From positions 40,001 to 104,000 of the forward strand of contig NZ_WTPX01000006.1 in assembly GCF_013036045.1 (NCBI RefSeq): a stretch of 64,000 nucleotides of DNA, read 5' to 3'. The notes below the pieces were generated by a model that was not told the origin of the DNA, searched no databases, and worked only from the letters and a program-made list of their open reading frames with translations. The position numbers and the translations under genes were made by a program. The stretch comes from Alienimonas chondri. Lineage in GTDB: Bacteria; Planctomycetota; Planctomycetia; Planctomycetales; Planctomycetaceae. Positions within the stretch are counted from its first letter, which is position 1, and each line of letters begins with the position of its first letter. Below are positions 18,790 to 28,888 of this stretch, piece by piece.

Positions 18790-19060
18790 CCGCGACGACG
18801 AGTCGCCGGAAGCGGGTGTTGATCACCGGAATCGCCAAGGCGTTCCACGCCTCAGCTGCCTCGGCTGTTCGGTCGTACCGAACCCGCAGCCGCCGCAAAC
18901 CCATTGCCCAATCGATTATCCGCTCGACGACCCACTGGATCTTCCCCGACCGGCTGCCGTATGGCGGACCGCGTTCCCGGATGGACAGCTCGACCCCCAG
19001 CGACCGCAGCACGTACCAGAGATCGTTCAGTCCAGAGATCGTTCAGTACGACGCGATTAA
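18790..19060 (-). pseudogene. IS5-family transposase remnant (C-terminal part)
   Basis: On the minus strand, LRSLGVELSIRERGPPYGS followed by SGKIQWVVERIIDWAMGLRR and LRVRYDRTAEAAEAWNAL match the C-terminal end of IS5-type transposases, including the last catalytic Glu in WVVERI. No N-terminal half is present. A 16-bp sequence is repeated in tandem at 19016-19031 and 19032-19047. Removing one copy joins NDLWYVLRSLG in a single frame, so the duplication caused one frameshift. No complete element ends were found. Confidence 0.7.
19016..19047. repeat. 16-bp tandem duplication in the IS5 remnant
   Basis: CCAGAGATCGTTCAGT occurs twice with no spacer. It shifts the transposase frame by one and is a likely slippage or scar event. 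Confidence 0.9.
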
Positions 19061-19389
19061 GAAGGCGAAGCCGACCGCTGGCGGCGCCGACCGAGCGGTC
19101 CGGCGGCAGGTGGTGAACGGCGACGTCGGCGAACTGTCTGGGCAGGCGGCGCTGGGCCATTACGCGAACTCTTGGACTGGGGGTCGGCCTTATTTCGCGA
19201 ACTCCGCAACGCATTTCTCTGGCCGGTCCTTAGGTACCGGCCAACCTGACGCCGGCGGCGGTGTGCTGCCCCCGCTCCGTCGCTGTGAGCGGCAGGGCCG
19301 GGCGTCCAAAATTGCATCGATCCTCGGCAGGTTGCCGCCGCCGAGTGAACGCCGTAGCGTCGTTGCTCCCAGACCGAGAAGATGATCCG
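19061..19389. other. Gap before the MBL gene
   Basis: About 330 bases. The first part may be more decayed transposase, but no frame holds. The rest should carry the promoter of the secreted MBL protein. I see no clear site. Confidence 0.35.
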
Positions 19390-20790
19390 ATGAAGCGTTT
19401 CGTGTTCGTATTCGCCGCCGGTTTACTCGGATTGGGCGGCGCCGCGTTCGCCCAGACGCCGCGGGTTGATGAGCCCGAGGCCGCGACGGCCGCGTTGCGG
19501 GCGCAGGGCGAGCAATTCGAGGAAGAAATCGTCACGGTCTCCGACGGCGTGTTCGTCGCCGTCGGCTACAGCCCGGCGAACGTGGGGCTGATCGTCGGCG
19601 AGAACGGGGCCGTGGTGATCGACACCGGCATGTCGGTGGACGACGGTCGCCGGATCGCCGCGGAGTTTCGCAAGCTGACGGACAAACCGGTCCGGGCGAT
19701 CGTGTTCACCCACTCTCATGGCGACCACACCGGCGGGGCCGCGGCGTTTCTCGAACTCGCTGACGAGAAGCCGCAGGTCTGGGCGCATGAGAACTTCGGC
19801 AGCGAGGCCCGTCCGCTGCTGGCCGGCGGCGTTTCGTTTCAACGGGTCCGGGGCGCCCGGCAGGCCGGGTTTATGCTGCCGCCGGAGGACCGCATCAACA
19901 ACGGCGTCGCCCCCGCCCGCTACCCCAAGCGCGGCGGCAACGCCTTCGAAGCGGGGCGGGAAGTGAAGCCTTCACAATTCCTCGCCGAGGAGAGCCGGAC
20001 CGTCGAGGTCGGCGGAGTCACGATCGAACTGGTCGCCGCCCCCGGCGAGACGAACGACGAACTGTTCGTCTGGCATGGCGCCAGCCGCACGCTGTTCGCC
20101 GGCGACAACTTCTACCGCTCCTTCCCGAACCTGTACGCCATTCGCGGCACGCCGAATCGCAGCGTCCGGCTGTGGGCGGACAGCCTCGACAAAATGGTCG
20201 ATCGCGACGCCGCGGCGTTGGTCGGCGGGCATACCGACCCGGTGCTGGGCGAGGAGCAGGTCCGCGAAGTCCTGACCGACTACCGCGACGCCGTGCAATA
20301 CATCCACGACGAGACCGTCGCCGGCATGAACCGCGGGCTGACGCCGGACGAACTCGCCGCGACCGTCCGCCTGCCGGAGCGACTGGCGAATAAAGAGTAC
20401 CTCCGCCCGTTCTACGGCCACCCGGAGTGGGGCGTGCGGAGCGTGTTCGCCGGCTACCTCGGCTGGTTCGACGGCAACCCCACGAACCTGTTCCGGCTGC
20501 CCCCGAAGGAAGAGGCCGAACGCTTCGCCAAGCTGGCCGGCGGCGCGGAGAACCTGCGGTCCGCCGCCCGGGAGGCGCTGGAGGGCGGCGACGGGGCTGA
20601 CGCCCAATGGGCCGCCCAACTCGCCGACCGCCTGCTGGCCCTCGACCCGGAGGACCAGGCCGCCAAGAACCTGAAGGCCGACGCGTTGACGCAACTCGCC
20701 CGCCGCAGCGTGACCGCGACGGCCCGCAACTACTATCTTACCGTCGCCCAAGGGCTGCGGGGAGAAACCGACGACGCGGGGGCGGAGTGA
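19390..20790 (+). CDS. Secreted alkylsulfatase-like metallo-beta-lactamase protein
   Basis: A protein of 466 residues. The ATG at 19390 is preferred because it starts a clean signal peptide (MKRFVFVFAAGLLG, cleavage after AFA). The two-metal site is FTHSHGDHTGG, with later ligands in AGDNFYRSFPNLYAI and GGHTDPVLG. The region from about residue 300 (YIHDETVAGMNRGLTPDELA) resembles the dimerisation domain of SDS-hydrolysing alkylsulfatases. The usual C-terminal SCP2-like domain is missing or reduced, since the protein is some 150 residues shorter than SdsA1-type enzymes. It probably hydrolyses alkyl sulfate esters in the periplasm. The neighbours are an arylsulfotransferase-like protein and an agarase-like enzyme. 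Confidence 0.75.
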   Translation: MKRFVFVFAAGLLGLGGAAFAQTPRVDEPEAATAALRAQGEQFEEEIVTVSDGVFVAVGYSPANVGLIVGENGAVVIDTGMSVDDGRRIAAEFRKLTDKPVRAIVFTHSHGDHTGGAAAFLELADEKPQVWAHENFGSEARPLLAGGVSFQRVRGARQAGFMLPPEDRINNGVAPARYPKRGGNAFEAGREVKPSQFLAEESRTVEVGGVTIELVAAPGETNDELFVWHGASRTLFAGDNFYRSFPNLYAIRGTPNRSVRLWADSLDKMVDRDAAALVGGHTDPVLGEEQVREVLTDYRDAVQYIHDETVAGMNRGLTPDELAATVRLPERLANKEYLRPFYGHPEWGVRSVFAGYLGWFDGNPTNLFRLPPKEEAERFAKLAGGAENLRSAAREALEGGDGADAQWAAQLADRLLALDPEDQAAKNLKADALTQLARRSVTATARNYYLTVAQGLRGETDDAGAE

Positions 20791-20890
20791 CCGTTCTTGT
20801 CGGAAGCCCCTCCCGCTGACGGGCGGCCACGTCGTACGCGCCCCGCGATCTGATCGTACTGCGAGCCAATCGAGTAATATGGAGGACGAA

Positions 20891-22336
20891 ATGAAATCCT
20901 TTCGGTTTAGATTCAACCCATATTGCTCGCTCGCGCTTGTCTCTTTGCTTCTGGGAGACGGGCTAAACGCACAACCCCCACAGCGAGAACGGATCACAGC
21001 CGTCGCGTCAGTCGGCGACGCAGTGATGGAAGAGATCGACCTGGCTTTGCCTGGCGAGTTGTATCAAGGCTACCTGTTTTGGCATCAGGCGGATGAGCTC
21101 GCCACCGATGTGGTGAACTATGCAATGCTTCTCGATACTGAGGGGAAGGTCGTTCATCGCTGGGATACCGATTTGAATGGAGGGGGACACACCTCGTACC
21201 TGTTGAACGCCGGCGGTCTGCTGCGTACCGGCATCAGGGATAGGCGATACGTCGCGGGGCAGCCCGTGGCCGCCACCGACACCCTTCAGATTACAGACAA
21301 GACTGGGAAAGCCGTCTGGGAGCTGAGCGCCGAGGATCTTGATTTCAACGGGAACAAGATCACCTTTCACCACGATCTGTCGCCCCTGCCCGACGGCAAT
21401 ATTCTGGTCCTGATTTACGAAGAAATCAGTCCGGAAGCAGCGGCGGCGGCTGGTTGGACCGCCGGCGAAGGGAAGACGGTTTGGTCGGATGGAGTGCTGG
21501 AGATCAAGCCCGACCTGGAAAAGAACTCCTATGAAATCGTCTGGTATTGGCGTTTTGTCGACCACATGATTCAGGATCGGGATGCTGGAGCGGCCAACTA
21601 CGGCACTGTCGCCGATCATCCGCGGAAAATCGACGGCCACTTCCCGAGTAGCTATGCGCCGATGAATGCCGTGCGGCAACATCTGAATGCGATCGACTAT
21701 CACCCGGGCCTCGATCAGATCGTCGTCAGCTCCTTTATCTACAACGAAATCTGGGTGATCGACCACGGCACGACCGTTGAACAAGCCGCGGGCTCCACGG
21801 GCGGTCGAAGGGGCCGGGGGGGCGATCTGCTGTTCCGATACGGCAACCCCGCTACCTACGAGCGGGGCTCTGAGAACGATCGCCTGTTCCAGCATCAGCA
21901 CGACGCCAACTGGGTCGATGCAGGTCTTCCCGGAGCCGGCAATATCTTGGTCTTCAACAACAACACGGGCTTGGGCGGCGTCACCGGGGTCAGCGGTGGC
22001 GCCGCGGAAGCCGCGGCCGCCCAGGAACAGTTGAAGGGGAACAGCAACGTCCAGGAGATTAGCCCCGCTGTCGATGAGGGACGTTACGTCGTCGGGGAGG
22101 CTGGAACCTTTGAGGCGAAAAGGATCTGGTTCTGGGAACACGAAGACTTCTTCGCCCCCTTTCAAGGCGGCGCTCGCCGCTTGCCCAATGGGAATACGCT
22201 TCTCACCGATACCGTGGGGAGAAGGGTCTGGGAAGTTGCGCCCGACGGGGGCGTCGTCGTTCGCTATAAAGGTCCTGCTCCTGCCTTCAAAGCGTTCAAG
22301 TACGCCGCCGAGCAAGTCGCGGATCTGCTGGAGTAG
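20891..22336 (+). CDS. Arylsulfotransferase-like (ASST) secreted protein
   Basis: A protein of 481 residues. The ATG at 20891 is chosen because a GGAGG Shine-Dalgarno sits at 20881-20885; an ATG at 20879 would start inside it. A signal peptide (SLALVSLLLGDGLNA) follows. The body fits the ASST beta-propeller: GYLFWHQADE, KVVHRWDTDLNGGGHTSYLL, ITFHHDLSPLPDGNILVLIY, RQHLNAIDYHPGLDQIVVS, FQHQHDANWV and RRLPNGNTLLTDTVGRRVWE. Repeated His-containing strands are where the family holds its catalytic His. It would move a sulfuryl group between phenols, or act as a related non-transferase propeller. The base composition looks less GC-rich than its neighbours. Confidence 0.75.
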   Translation: MKSFRFRFNPYCSLALVSLLLGDGLNAQPPQRERITAVASVGDAVMEEIDLALPGELYQGYLFWHQADELATDVVNYAMLLDTEGKVVHRWDTDLNGGGHTSYLLNAGGLLRTGIRDRRYVAGQPVAATDTLQITDKTGKAVWELSAEDLDFNGNKITFHHDLSPLPDGNILVLIYEEISPEAAAAAGWTAGEGKTVWSDGVLEIKPDLEKNSYEIVWYWRFVDHMIQDRDAGAANYGTVADHPRKIDGHFPSSYAPMNAVRQHLNAIDYHPGLDQIVVSSFIYNEIWVIDHGTTVEQAAGSTGGRRGRGGDLLFRYGNPATYERGSENDRLFQHQHDANWVDAGLPGAGNILVFNNNTGLGGVTGVSGGAAEAAAAQEQLKGNSNVQEISPAVDEGRYVVGEAGTFEAKRIWFWEHEDFFAPFQGGARRLPNGNTLLTDTVGRRVWEVAPDGGVVVRYKGPAPAFKAFKYAAEQVADLLE

Positions 22337-22506
22337 TCCACATAGATGCCCCGACGGGTGGGCTTTCTTTATGAACAGCGTGCTGTGTGACGTTCGACCG
22401 CCTCGTCGCTTGCCCGGGGGCGGCGAACTTTCTTCGATATGCTCATCTCACGCCTCTCGTCGGCCGACTTAGGCCGCCCTGCCGCAGCCCTTAGCACGAT
22501 TCTCCC

Positions 22507-24090
22507 ATGCGAAGCCGCACCCCCGCTCGACTCGGCCCTCTCGCCGGCGCGGCCGCCCTCTGTTTGCTTCAGGGATCCTTCGGTCTCGGCGAGACCGCCG
22601 GCGCCCAAGACGCCGATCCCATCTCCGTCACGGAGCTGATCGAGTCCTTGGAGTTGACCGAGAAGCAGGAAGCGGCCTTTCAGGAGCAGGAAAGGCTTCG
22701 CGAGGAGTCCCTAGGCAAGCTCCGGCAGCTGACAGGCGAGGAACGTCAGGCCGCGGCTGAAGCCTTTCAGTTGAAAAGGAAGGTAGCGCTTCAGAAGCTG
22801 TTCACGGAAGAGCAATGGAAGCGATGGGATGATTACTGGACGGCCTACTGGAGCCGTCAAGACAGCGAGCCGGGGCCGCCGGACACGTCCGGCCCTCAAC
22901 CGGCGATGCCTCTGGCGGCGCCGGACCTTGAAGAAGCCACCGGGCGGTTTCAGGTCGCCAGGATGAACGGGCGGGTCAGCCTGGTCACCCCGGAAGGGAA
23001 GCCCTTCTTTTCCCTCGGCGTCACCCACATCATCGCCCTCTCCAACCCCGCCGAGGGGGAGCCGAACCTATTCGTCAATCGCTTCGGGCGAGATTGGTCG
23101 AACGCGGCGCCGGAGGTTGAAAAGAATCTCCGCGGCTGGGGATACAACTCAACCGGCTACGGCACGCCCGGTCCGCTGGGAGAGCGGATTCCCTACGCCG
23201 AAGGAATCCATACGGCGGACACCTCATTGTATTTCGGAAACAGGCAGTTTTCCTATCCGGACGTGTTCGACCCGGGCTGGCAGGCGGAGGTCAAACAGAC
23301 CCTTCGGAAGAAGATTGAGCCTCACAAGAACAACCCGAACCTGATCGGGATCTACTGGACGGACATGCCGCTGTGGGATCTGCAGTACGGCCGGCGTTCC
23401 GGAAAAATGAACTGGGTCGAGGCGATGAAATCGCTTCCGGCAGAGGCGCCCGGCCGGCGGCGCTACGAGGAATTCGTGGCCGAGCGAGGGGATCAGGCCG
23501 CCGACGAGGATTTCCTGAGACTCATTGCGCGAACCTATTACAAAGTCCTCGGGGAGGAGACCCGCCGCCTGGCGCCGGACTCCGTCATCTTCGGAGAGCG
23601 ATACGGCTCGAATATCACTCCCAGCATCGTGATCGAGGAAGCGGCGCCTTGGATCGACGCCGTCGCGGTTCAGCCCTACGGAAACCTCTTCAACGCCGCC
23701 GAGTTCGATCGCATTCATCGCGCCTCGGGCGGCAAGGGAATCCTGATTTGCGATCACAACATCAGCTTCCCCACGGAGGAACATCCGAAGACGATGTGGA
23801 CGCAGCTGCCGACGGCGGAGGAGGTCGCCCGGACCCATGCAAAATATGTCAACGACGCCCTGGCAAAGCCCTATATCCTCGGCTACCACCGCTGCCAGTA
23901 TATCGACCGCTTCCAACCTCACCGGGGCGTTCTCAAACAGGGCCTGGTCCGGGCGGACGGGACTCCCCATGGAGAACTTGTGAATCTGATTGCGGAGACC
24001 AACCGCGCCGTCTTGGATCGGTTTGCGAACTGGGATGGTCCAAGCCGCGAGCTGACACCAAGTGAGAACGCTGGTTCTCCTCAACGGTAG
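22507..24090 (+). CDS. Secreted agarase-like glycoside hydrolase with N-terminal helical region
   Basis: A protein of 527 residues. Signal peptide at the N-terminus with a likely cut after TAGA. Residues about 35-125 are Gln/Glu-rich helices (LTEKQEAAFQEQERLREESL), which look like the LTXXQ-type repeats of periplasmic stress proteins. From about residue 155, VSLVTPEGKPFFSLGVTHI is the opening strand seen in GH50-type beta-agarases and related clan-A glycosidases. It is followed by TIM-barrel-like segments IGIYWTDMPLWDLQYG, IFGERYGSNI, WIDAVAVQPYGN and ILGYHRCQYIDRF. Candidate catalytic Glu residues are not certain. A substrate among sulfated or algal polysaccharides is a guess that fits the two neighbouring sulfate-handling genes. 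Confidence 0.6.
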   Translation: MRSRTPARLGPLAGAAALCLLQGSFGLGETAGAQDADPISVTELIESLELTEKQEAAFQEQERLREESLGKLRQLTGEERQAAAEAFQLKRKVALQKLFTEEQWKRWDDYWTAYWSRQDSEPGPPDTSGPQPAMPLAAPDLEEATGRFQVARMNGRVSLVTPEGKPFFSLGVTHIIALSNPAEGEPNLFVNRFGRDWSNAAPEVEKNLRGWGYNSTGYGTPGPLGERIPYAEGIHTADTSLYFGNRQFSYPDVFDPGWQAEVKQTLRKKIEPHKNNPNLIGIYWTDMPLWDLQYGRRSGKMNWVEAMKSLPAEAPGRRRYEEFVAERGDQAADEDFLRLIARTYYKVLGEETRRLAPDSVIFGERYGSNITPSIVIEEAAPWIDAVAVQPYGNLFNAAEFDRIHRASGGKGILICDHNISFPTEEHPKTMWTQLPTAEEVARTHAKYVNDALAKPYILGYHRCQYIDRFQPHRGVLKQGLVRADGTPHGELVNLIAETNRAVLDRFANWDGPSRELTPSENAGSPQR

Positions 24091-24200
24091 AATCCCGCGG
24101 CAGCGGACCCGTGAGACGTTCCCGAACTGCTCGGCGGGTGGCTGGCGCATCCGCCCGAGCTGCGTGACTGACTCCAAAACCAACGATCGCAGGTCCGAAC

Positions 24201-25154
24201 GTGTCCGACGCAGACCCCAACCCGTTCGGCCCCGGGGGCTGGACGCCGGACCGCCTCGCGTCGCAGGCGGGGAAAACGTTCGTCATCACCGGCGCGAACG
24301 CGGGCGCCGGCTTCGAGGCGACGAAGCTGCTCGTGAGCCGCGGCGCCAAGGTCGTGATGCTCTGCCGCAGTCCTGAGAAAGCGGAGGCCGCGATCGACGA
24401 GATCAGGCGGCAGTTCCCGGAGGCGGACGTGCCGTTCGTTCGCCTGGACCTCGGTTCGCTCGCCTCGGTCCGTGAAGCGGCCGCGGCTGTCGAGCGAACG
24501 GTCTCGAAGATCGACGCCCTCATCTGCAACGCGGCCATCGCTCAGATTGCGGAGCAGGAACGGACCGCGGACGGCTTCGAGAGCCAACTCGGCGTCAACC
24601 ACCTCGGCCACTTCCTGCTGTGCGGGTTGCTGTTCGACCGAATCGCGGAGTCCGGCGGGCGAATCGTCGTCGTCAGCAGCTTGGCGTACCGGATGAACCT
24701 GAAGCGGATCCAATTCGAGGACCTCGACTTCGACGGCCGCTACAACGCGCAGGCCGCCTACGCCCAGAGCAAGCTCGCCCAGATGATGTTCGCCTATGAG
24801 TTGCAGCGTCGCTCCCGCGAAGCGGGCCGGGACGTGCAAGCTCTCGTCTGCCACCCGGGGGCGTCGCGGACGTCGCTGATTCGAAAAGACGCCCCCCTGG
24901 CGACGCGACTGCTGTGGAAGGTTCTCTCGCCGCTGGCGCAGTCGGCGGAGAAGGGGGCGTGGCCGGAGGTGATGTGCGCCGCCGAGGAGGGGCTTGAGGC
25001 GGAGGCCTTCTACGGACCGACGGGACTCGGCGAGATGGTGGGGCCGATCGGCAGGTCCAAGCTCCTGCCCCACGCTCTGGACCGGGAGGCCGCGGCGAAA
25101 CTGTGGACGATCTCGGAGGAGAAAACCGGGCTGGAATGGTCGCCGGCGGCGTAG
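24201..25154 (+). CDS. Short-chain dehydrogenase/reductase (retinol dehydrogenase/WWOX-like)
   Basis: NAD(P)-dependent oxidoreductase of 317 residues, starting at a GTG at 24201. The Rossmann motif is FVITGANAGAGFEATKLL (TGxxxGxG), the NAG-type strand is ALICNAAIAQ, the catalytic Ser lies in IVVVSSLAYR, and Tyr/Lys in AAYAQSKLAQ. The loop after this and VCHPGASRTSL are typical of the WWOX/RDH branch. The substrate cannot be read from the sequence. The gene stands upstream of a second nucleotide-binding reductase on the same strand. Confidence 0.85.
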   Translation: MSDADPNPFGPGGWTPDRLASQAGKTFVITGANAGAGFEATKLLVSRGAKVVMLCRSPEKAEAAIDEIRRQFPEADVPFVRLDLGSLASVREAAAAVERTVSKIDALICNAAIAQIAEQERTADGFESQLGVNHLGHFLLCGLLFDRIAESGGRIVVVSSLAYRMNLKRIQFEDLDFDGRYNAQAAYAQSKLAQMMFAYELQRRSREAGRDVQALVCHPGASRTSLIRKDAPLATRLLWKVLSPLAQSAEKGAWPEVMCAAEEGLEAEAFYGPTGLGEMVGPIGRSKLLPHALDREAAAKLWTISEEKTGLEWSPAA

Positions 25155-25290
25155 GGGAGAGGCTCGGCGAAGCGTCGGGCGCCGTTCCGTCCCATCGCGC
25201 CGCCGACGGTTGAGGGCCGAAGGGCGGCCGCGCCTGGGTACGATCGCTGCGGATCGCTCTCCCTGCTCCCCCCACGACCCGGAACGAACG

Positions 25291-26145
25291 ATGACCGTCT
25301 TCGTGACCGGCGCCACCGGCGCCCTCGGCGGCAAGATCGTCGACCGGCTGGCGGGCGGCGACGCGACGGTGATCGCCGGCGCCCGGAACCCCGACCGGGC
25401 CAACGCTCTCCGCGAAAAGGTCGCCGAGGTGCGGCGGTGCGATTACGACGATCCCGCTTCGATGCGAACGGCGTTCGAGGGCGTCGACGTGCTGATGCTG
25501 ATCCCCAGCCTCGCGGCCGTCGAGCCGCGCATCCGTCAGCATGCCGACACGCTGACGGCGGCGAAGGAGGCCGGCGTGAGCCGCGTCGCGTTCGCCAGCT
25601 TCATGGCGGCGGAGCCGGACTCCCGGTTCCACGTCGCCCCGTTCCTGCTGTACGCGGAGTCGAAGCTGCGGCTGTCCGGGCTGGACTGGACGATCGCCCG
25701 CGACGGCATGTACCTCGACCCGGTCGCGGATTGGATTCCGGACCTGATCCGCGTGGGCAAGCTTCCGTATCCGGTGCGGCATGGCCGGGTCTCCTATATC
25801 GGCCGCGACGATCTCGCCCGCGCCTTCGCGGCGCTCTGCACGGGCGACGGCCATTCCGAAAGGCTCTATAAGCTCACCGGCCCGCGGGCGGTGAGTATGC
25901 AGGAACTCGCCGCGGCGGTCTCACGCCACACGGGCGAGGAGATCACCTACGAGCGGGTGTCCGAGGAGCGGTTTATCGAGATTTGCAAGGCGGGGGAGGA
26001 GCCGGAGGAGCTGATCAACGTCCTGCTGTCGATGTACCGAGCCGTCGAGCACGGCGAGTTCGAGGAGGCGACGGACCATGTGAAACAGCTGACCGGGGAG
26101 CCGGCGGCGAGCCTCGAAGAGTTCTTCGCCGGCTCCGGCGGCTAA
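25291..26145 (+). CDS. NmrA/QOR2-like NAD(P)-binding protein
   Basis: A protein of 284 residues from the ATG at 25291. [19 protein letters not shown] is a GxxGxxG dinucleotide-binding motif; [11 protein letters not shown] and [12 protein letters not shown] follow as in the atypical SDR family of NmrA and quinone reductase 2. [20 protein letters not shown] and [13 protein letters not shown] are conserved landmarks. The catalytic Tyr of classic SDRs is not obvious, as is usual for this branch. The role is either quinone reduction or redox sensing. Confidence 0.8.
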   Translation: MTVFVTGATGALGGKIVDRLAGGDATVIAGARNPDRANALREKVAEVRRCDYDDPASMRTAFEGVDVLMLIPSLAAVEPRIRQHADTLTAAKEAGVSRVAFASFMAAEPDSRFHVAPFLLYAESKLRLSGLDWTIARDGMYLDPVADWIPDLIRVGKLPYPVRHGRVSYIGRDDLARAFAALCTGDGHSERLYKLTGPRAVSMQELAAAVSRHTGEEITYERVSEERFIEICKAGEEPEELINVLLSMYRAVEHGEFEEATDHVKQLTGEPAASLEEFFAGSGG

Positions 26146-26198
26146 AGGGTCTTTCACCGGCCGCCGACAGACAATCGCCTCCAATTGGAATTGATCTC

Positions 26199-27110
26199 AT
26201 GAACGTACGACTCGGACTCCTTCTTCCTCCTGCAGCGCTGCTCGCGGCGGCGGTCGGCTCCTCCGCGTTCGTCGCGGCGGGCGTCGCGCAGGAACCTGTC
26301 GCTCCGCCGACGTCCGAGGTCGTGTTGTCGTCCGAGGTGAAATGGGGGGCGCTCAATCCGGCCCGCGGTCCGCAGGGGCCGCGGGCCGGCGACCTGTGGG
26401 GCGATCGGACCGGCAAGGGCGCCTCCGGCTTTCTCGTACAGTTTGCGGACGGCTTCGCCTCGCCGCCGCACATTCACAACATCACCTATCGCGGGGTCGT
26501 GATCCGCGGCTTCCTGCACAACGACGATCCCGGCGCTAAACCGATGTGGATGCCGGCGGGGTCGTTCTGGACGCAGCCGGTGGGCGAGGTGCACGTGACG
26601 GCGGCCAACGGCGGACTCGCGTTGGCCTACGTCGAAATCGACCGCGGCCCGTACCTCGTCCAGCCATCGGAGGACGCATTCGACGACGGCGAACGTCCGG
26701 TAAACGTGGACGCGTCGAACGTCGTCTGGCTGGATGCGTCCGCCGTGACGGCGATGGCCGGTCCCGTGACCGCGGACAGCCCGGACGGAGCGAAGGTCGC
26801 CTACCTGTGGGGCGCACCGCAGAGCGAGCGGCCCAGCGGGAGCTTCGTGAAGCTGCCGGCGGGCTTTCGGGGGGCGATCCGCAGCGCCGGGCCGTCGTGC
26901 CGCGCCGTCGTCGTTGAGGGCCGCGTCGAGCGGGACACGGCGGGCGACGACGACGCCCAGAGGTTGGAGCCCGGAGCCTACTTTGGCTCGACCGGCGCCG
27001 CGACGCATCACCTGTCGTGCGACGACGAAACGGGCTGCACGCTCTACCTCCGCAGCGTGGGACGTTTTGAGATCGTCCCGGCGCAGCCCGCGGCTACTCC
27101 CCCCGGCTGA
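26199..27110 (+). CDS. Secreted DUF4437 cupin-like protein
   Basis: A protein of 303 residues. The signal peptide runs from the ATG at 26199 to about residue 30 (cut after GVA). Two cupin-like halves follow: [20 protein letters not shown] with [19 protein letters not shown] and the histidine in [11 protein letters not shown]; then a second half with [10 protein letters not shown] and [19 protein letters not shown]. HxH is present only in the first half. The arrangement matches DUF4437. Its function is not known. The 3' end overlaps the convergent thioredoxin-reductase-like gene by 17 bases. Confidence 0.72.
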   Translation: MNVRLGLLLPPAALLAAAVGSSAFVAAGVAQEPVAPPTSEVVLSSEVKWGALNPARGPQGPRAGDLWGDRTGKGASGFLVQFADGFASPPHIHNITYRGVVIRGFLHNDDPGAKPMWMPAGSFWTQPVGEVHVTAANGGLALAYVEIDRGPYLVQPSEDAFDDGERPVNVDASNVVWLDASAVTAMAGPVTADSPDGAKVAYLWGAPQSERPSGSFVKLPAGFRGAIRSAGPSCRAVVVEGRVERDTAGDDDAQRLEPGAYFGSTGAATHHLSCDDETGCTLYLRSVGRFEIVPAQPAATPPG

Positions 27111-28725
27111 GGTACTGGTGCACGCAGGTGACGGCGAGGGCGCCGTCGCCGGCGGCGAAGGCGCAGCGCTTGGTCGTGCCGCTTCGGACGTCGCCCGCGG
27201 CGAACAGGCCGGGGCGGGTCGTCTCCAACTCGCAGGGCACGCGGTCTTCCTTCCAGCGGTCGCAGTTCTGGATCGACGGGCCGGTCATCAGAAAGCCGTG
27301 GTCGTCCCGAGCCACGTCGTCCGGCACCCAGTCCGCACGAGGCTTGGCGCCGACGAAGATGAACAGGGCGGAGCAATCCACCGTCGAGGTCTCCTCGGTT
27401 TGATTGTTCCGGAGCGTGAGCCGTTCGAGGCGGCCGTCGCCGGTCAGCGCCTCCACTTCGGTGTGAAAGAGAACCTCCACGTTCTCCGCTCGTTCAATCC
27501 GCTTGGTGAGGTAGTTCGACATGCTTTTGCCCAAATCGTCGCCGCGGAGCAGCAATTTCACCTCGCGGGATTGGCCGGACAGGAACATCGCCGCCTGCCC
27601 CGCGGAGTTCCCGCCGCCCACGACGACCGCCGTCGCGTCGCGGCACTGCCGGGCCTCCACCGACGTGGCGGAGTAATACACGCCGGCCCCCTCCAGCCGA
27701 TCGCAGCCGTCGACCGGCAACCGCTGGTAGGCCGCCCCGGTGGCGATCAGCGCCGTCTTCGTGCGGACCCGCTGACCGGTGCAGAGGTGGAGCAGGTGGG
27801 CGCCGTCCTCTTCGACGGTCATCTCCCGTACGCCGATCGGGGCGGAGAAGGACGCGCCGAACTTCACCGCCTGCAGGTAGCCGCGGTCGGCCAACTCCGT
27901 GCCCGACAGGCCCGCCGGGAAGCCCATGTAGTTCTCGATCTTGGAGCTCTGCCCCGCCTGCCCGCCCGGCCCGACCTCGTCGAGTAGCAGCGTGTCGAGC
28001 CCCTCGGAGGCCCCGTAGACCGCCGCCGCCAAGCCCGCCGGACCGGCGCCGACGACGACCAGATCGAACAGCCGGTCCTCGATCGTCCGGGAGATGCCGA
28101 GGCATTCGGCCACCTTCGCCAGCGCCGGTCGACGGACGACGTTCGCGCCGCACGCGATGATCGGCGTCTCGTCCGCGGCGGCGCCCCAGCCGGACAGCGC
28201 CTCGCGGCCGGCGTCTTCTTCGATGTCCTGAAAGGTGTGCGGGACGTTATTCTTGTAGAAGAACTCGCGGAGCCGCAGGGCGGCTTTGCAGTTCGCCCCG
28301 CCCACGACGCGGACGCCCATAAACTGCGATTCCTCCAGCCGCTTGCGGCGGACGCGGAAGGCCCGCATCAATTTGTCGCTCAACTCCGGCAGTTCCCCGA
28401 GCATCTCCCGGAACTTGTCGGCGGTCACTTCGAGCGCCCGGCAGTCGCCGTCGGCCACCGCGGAGACGATCGAGGGGCGCCCCGTGAACATCGACACGTC
28501 GCCGGTGAAAGTGCCCGGCCGATGGAGGCAGACGTCGCGGGGGGCGCCGCTCGACTCTTCGACGATCCGCACGTCGCCGGACTCGATCGCGAAGAAGGAG
28601 TAGTCGCGATCGCCGGCCGAGAACAGCCGCTCTCCCTCGGCAAACGACCGCGACGTTCCGAGCCGCCGCAGGCGGTCCATCTCGACATCGGTGAGGGTAG
28701 GGAACATCTCGGCGTCGGTCGCCAT
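27094..28725 (-). CDS. cNMP-binding / thioredoxin-reductase-like FAD protein
   Basis: A protein of 543 residues. Residues about 10-125 form a cyclic-nucleotide-binding (CAP) fold: [19 protein letters not shown] and [15 protein letters not shown]. Residues about 140-215 are thioredoxin/glutaredoxin-like without a CxxC. From about residue 220 lies a thioredoxin reductase-type flavoprotein: [19 protein letters not shown] for [35 protein letters not shown] for NAD(P)H, and [14 protein letters not shown]. The CxxC that TrxR uses is replaced by YYSATSVEA, so it cannot pass electrons in the usual way. The role is likely sensing or an alternative reductase. The gene is on the minus strand with its own start. 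Confidence 0.85.
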   Translation of the reverse strand: MATDAEMFPTLTDVEMDRLRRLGTSRSFAEGERLFSAGDRDYSFFAIESGDVRIVEESSGAPRDVCLHRPGTFTGDVSMFTGRPSIVSAVADGDCRALEVTADKFREMLGELPELSDKLMRAFRVRRKRLEESQFMGVRVVGGANCKAALRLREFFYKNNVPHTFQDIEEDAGREALSGWGAAADETPIIACGANVVRRPALAKVAECLGISRTIEDRLFDLVVVGAGPAGLAAAVYGASEGLDTLLLDEVGPGGQAGQSSKIENYMGFPAGLSGTELADRGYLQAVKFGASFSAPIGVREMTVEEDGAHLLHLCTGQRVRTKTALIATGAAYQRLPVDGCDRLEGAGVYYSATSVEARQCRDATAVVVGGGNSAGQAAMFLSGQSREVKLLLRGDDLGKSMSNYLTKRIERAENVEVLFHTEVEALTGDGRLERLTLRNNQTEETSTVDCSALFIFVGAKPRADWVPDDVARDDHGFLMTGPSIQNCDRWKEDRVPCELETTRPGLFAAGDVRSGTTKRCAFAAGDGALAVTCVHQYLSRGE

Positions 28726-28888
28726 GAAAACGCCTCTCTGAAGATTAAGACCGGGTCGGTTCCGAACGCATTCGGAGCCGTCCCGTGCTGAGTCTGACCC
28801 GGCGGATCGAGCCTTTTTGATTCTACTCAGCCCCGTCCCGCAAACGTCGCCGTCGGCTCCAATTCGCCCGTGACCGCGGCCGCATCGA

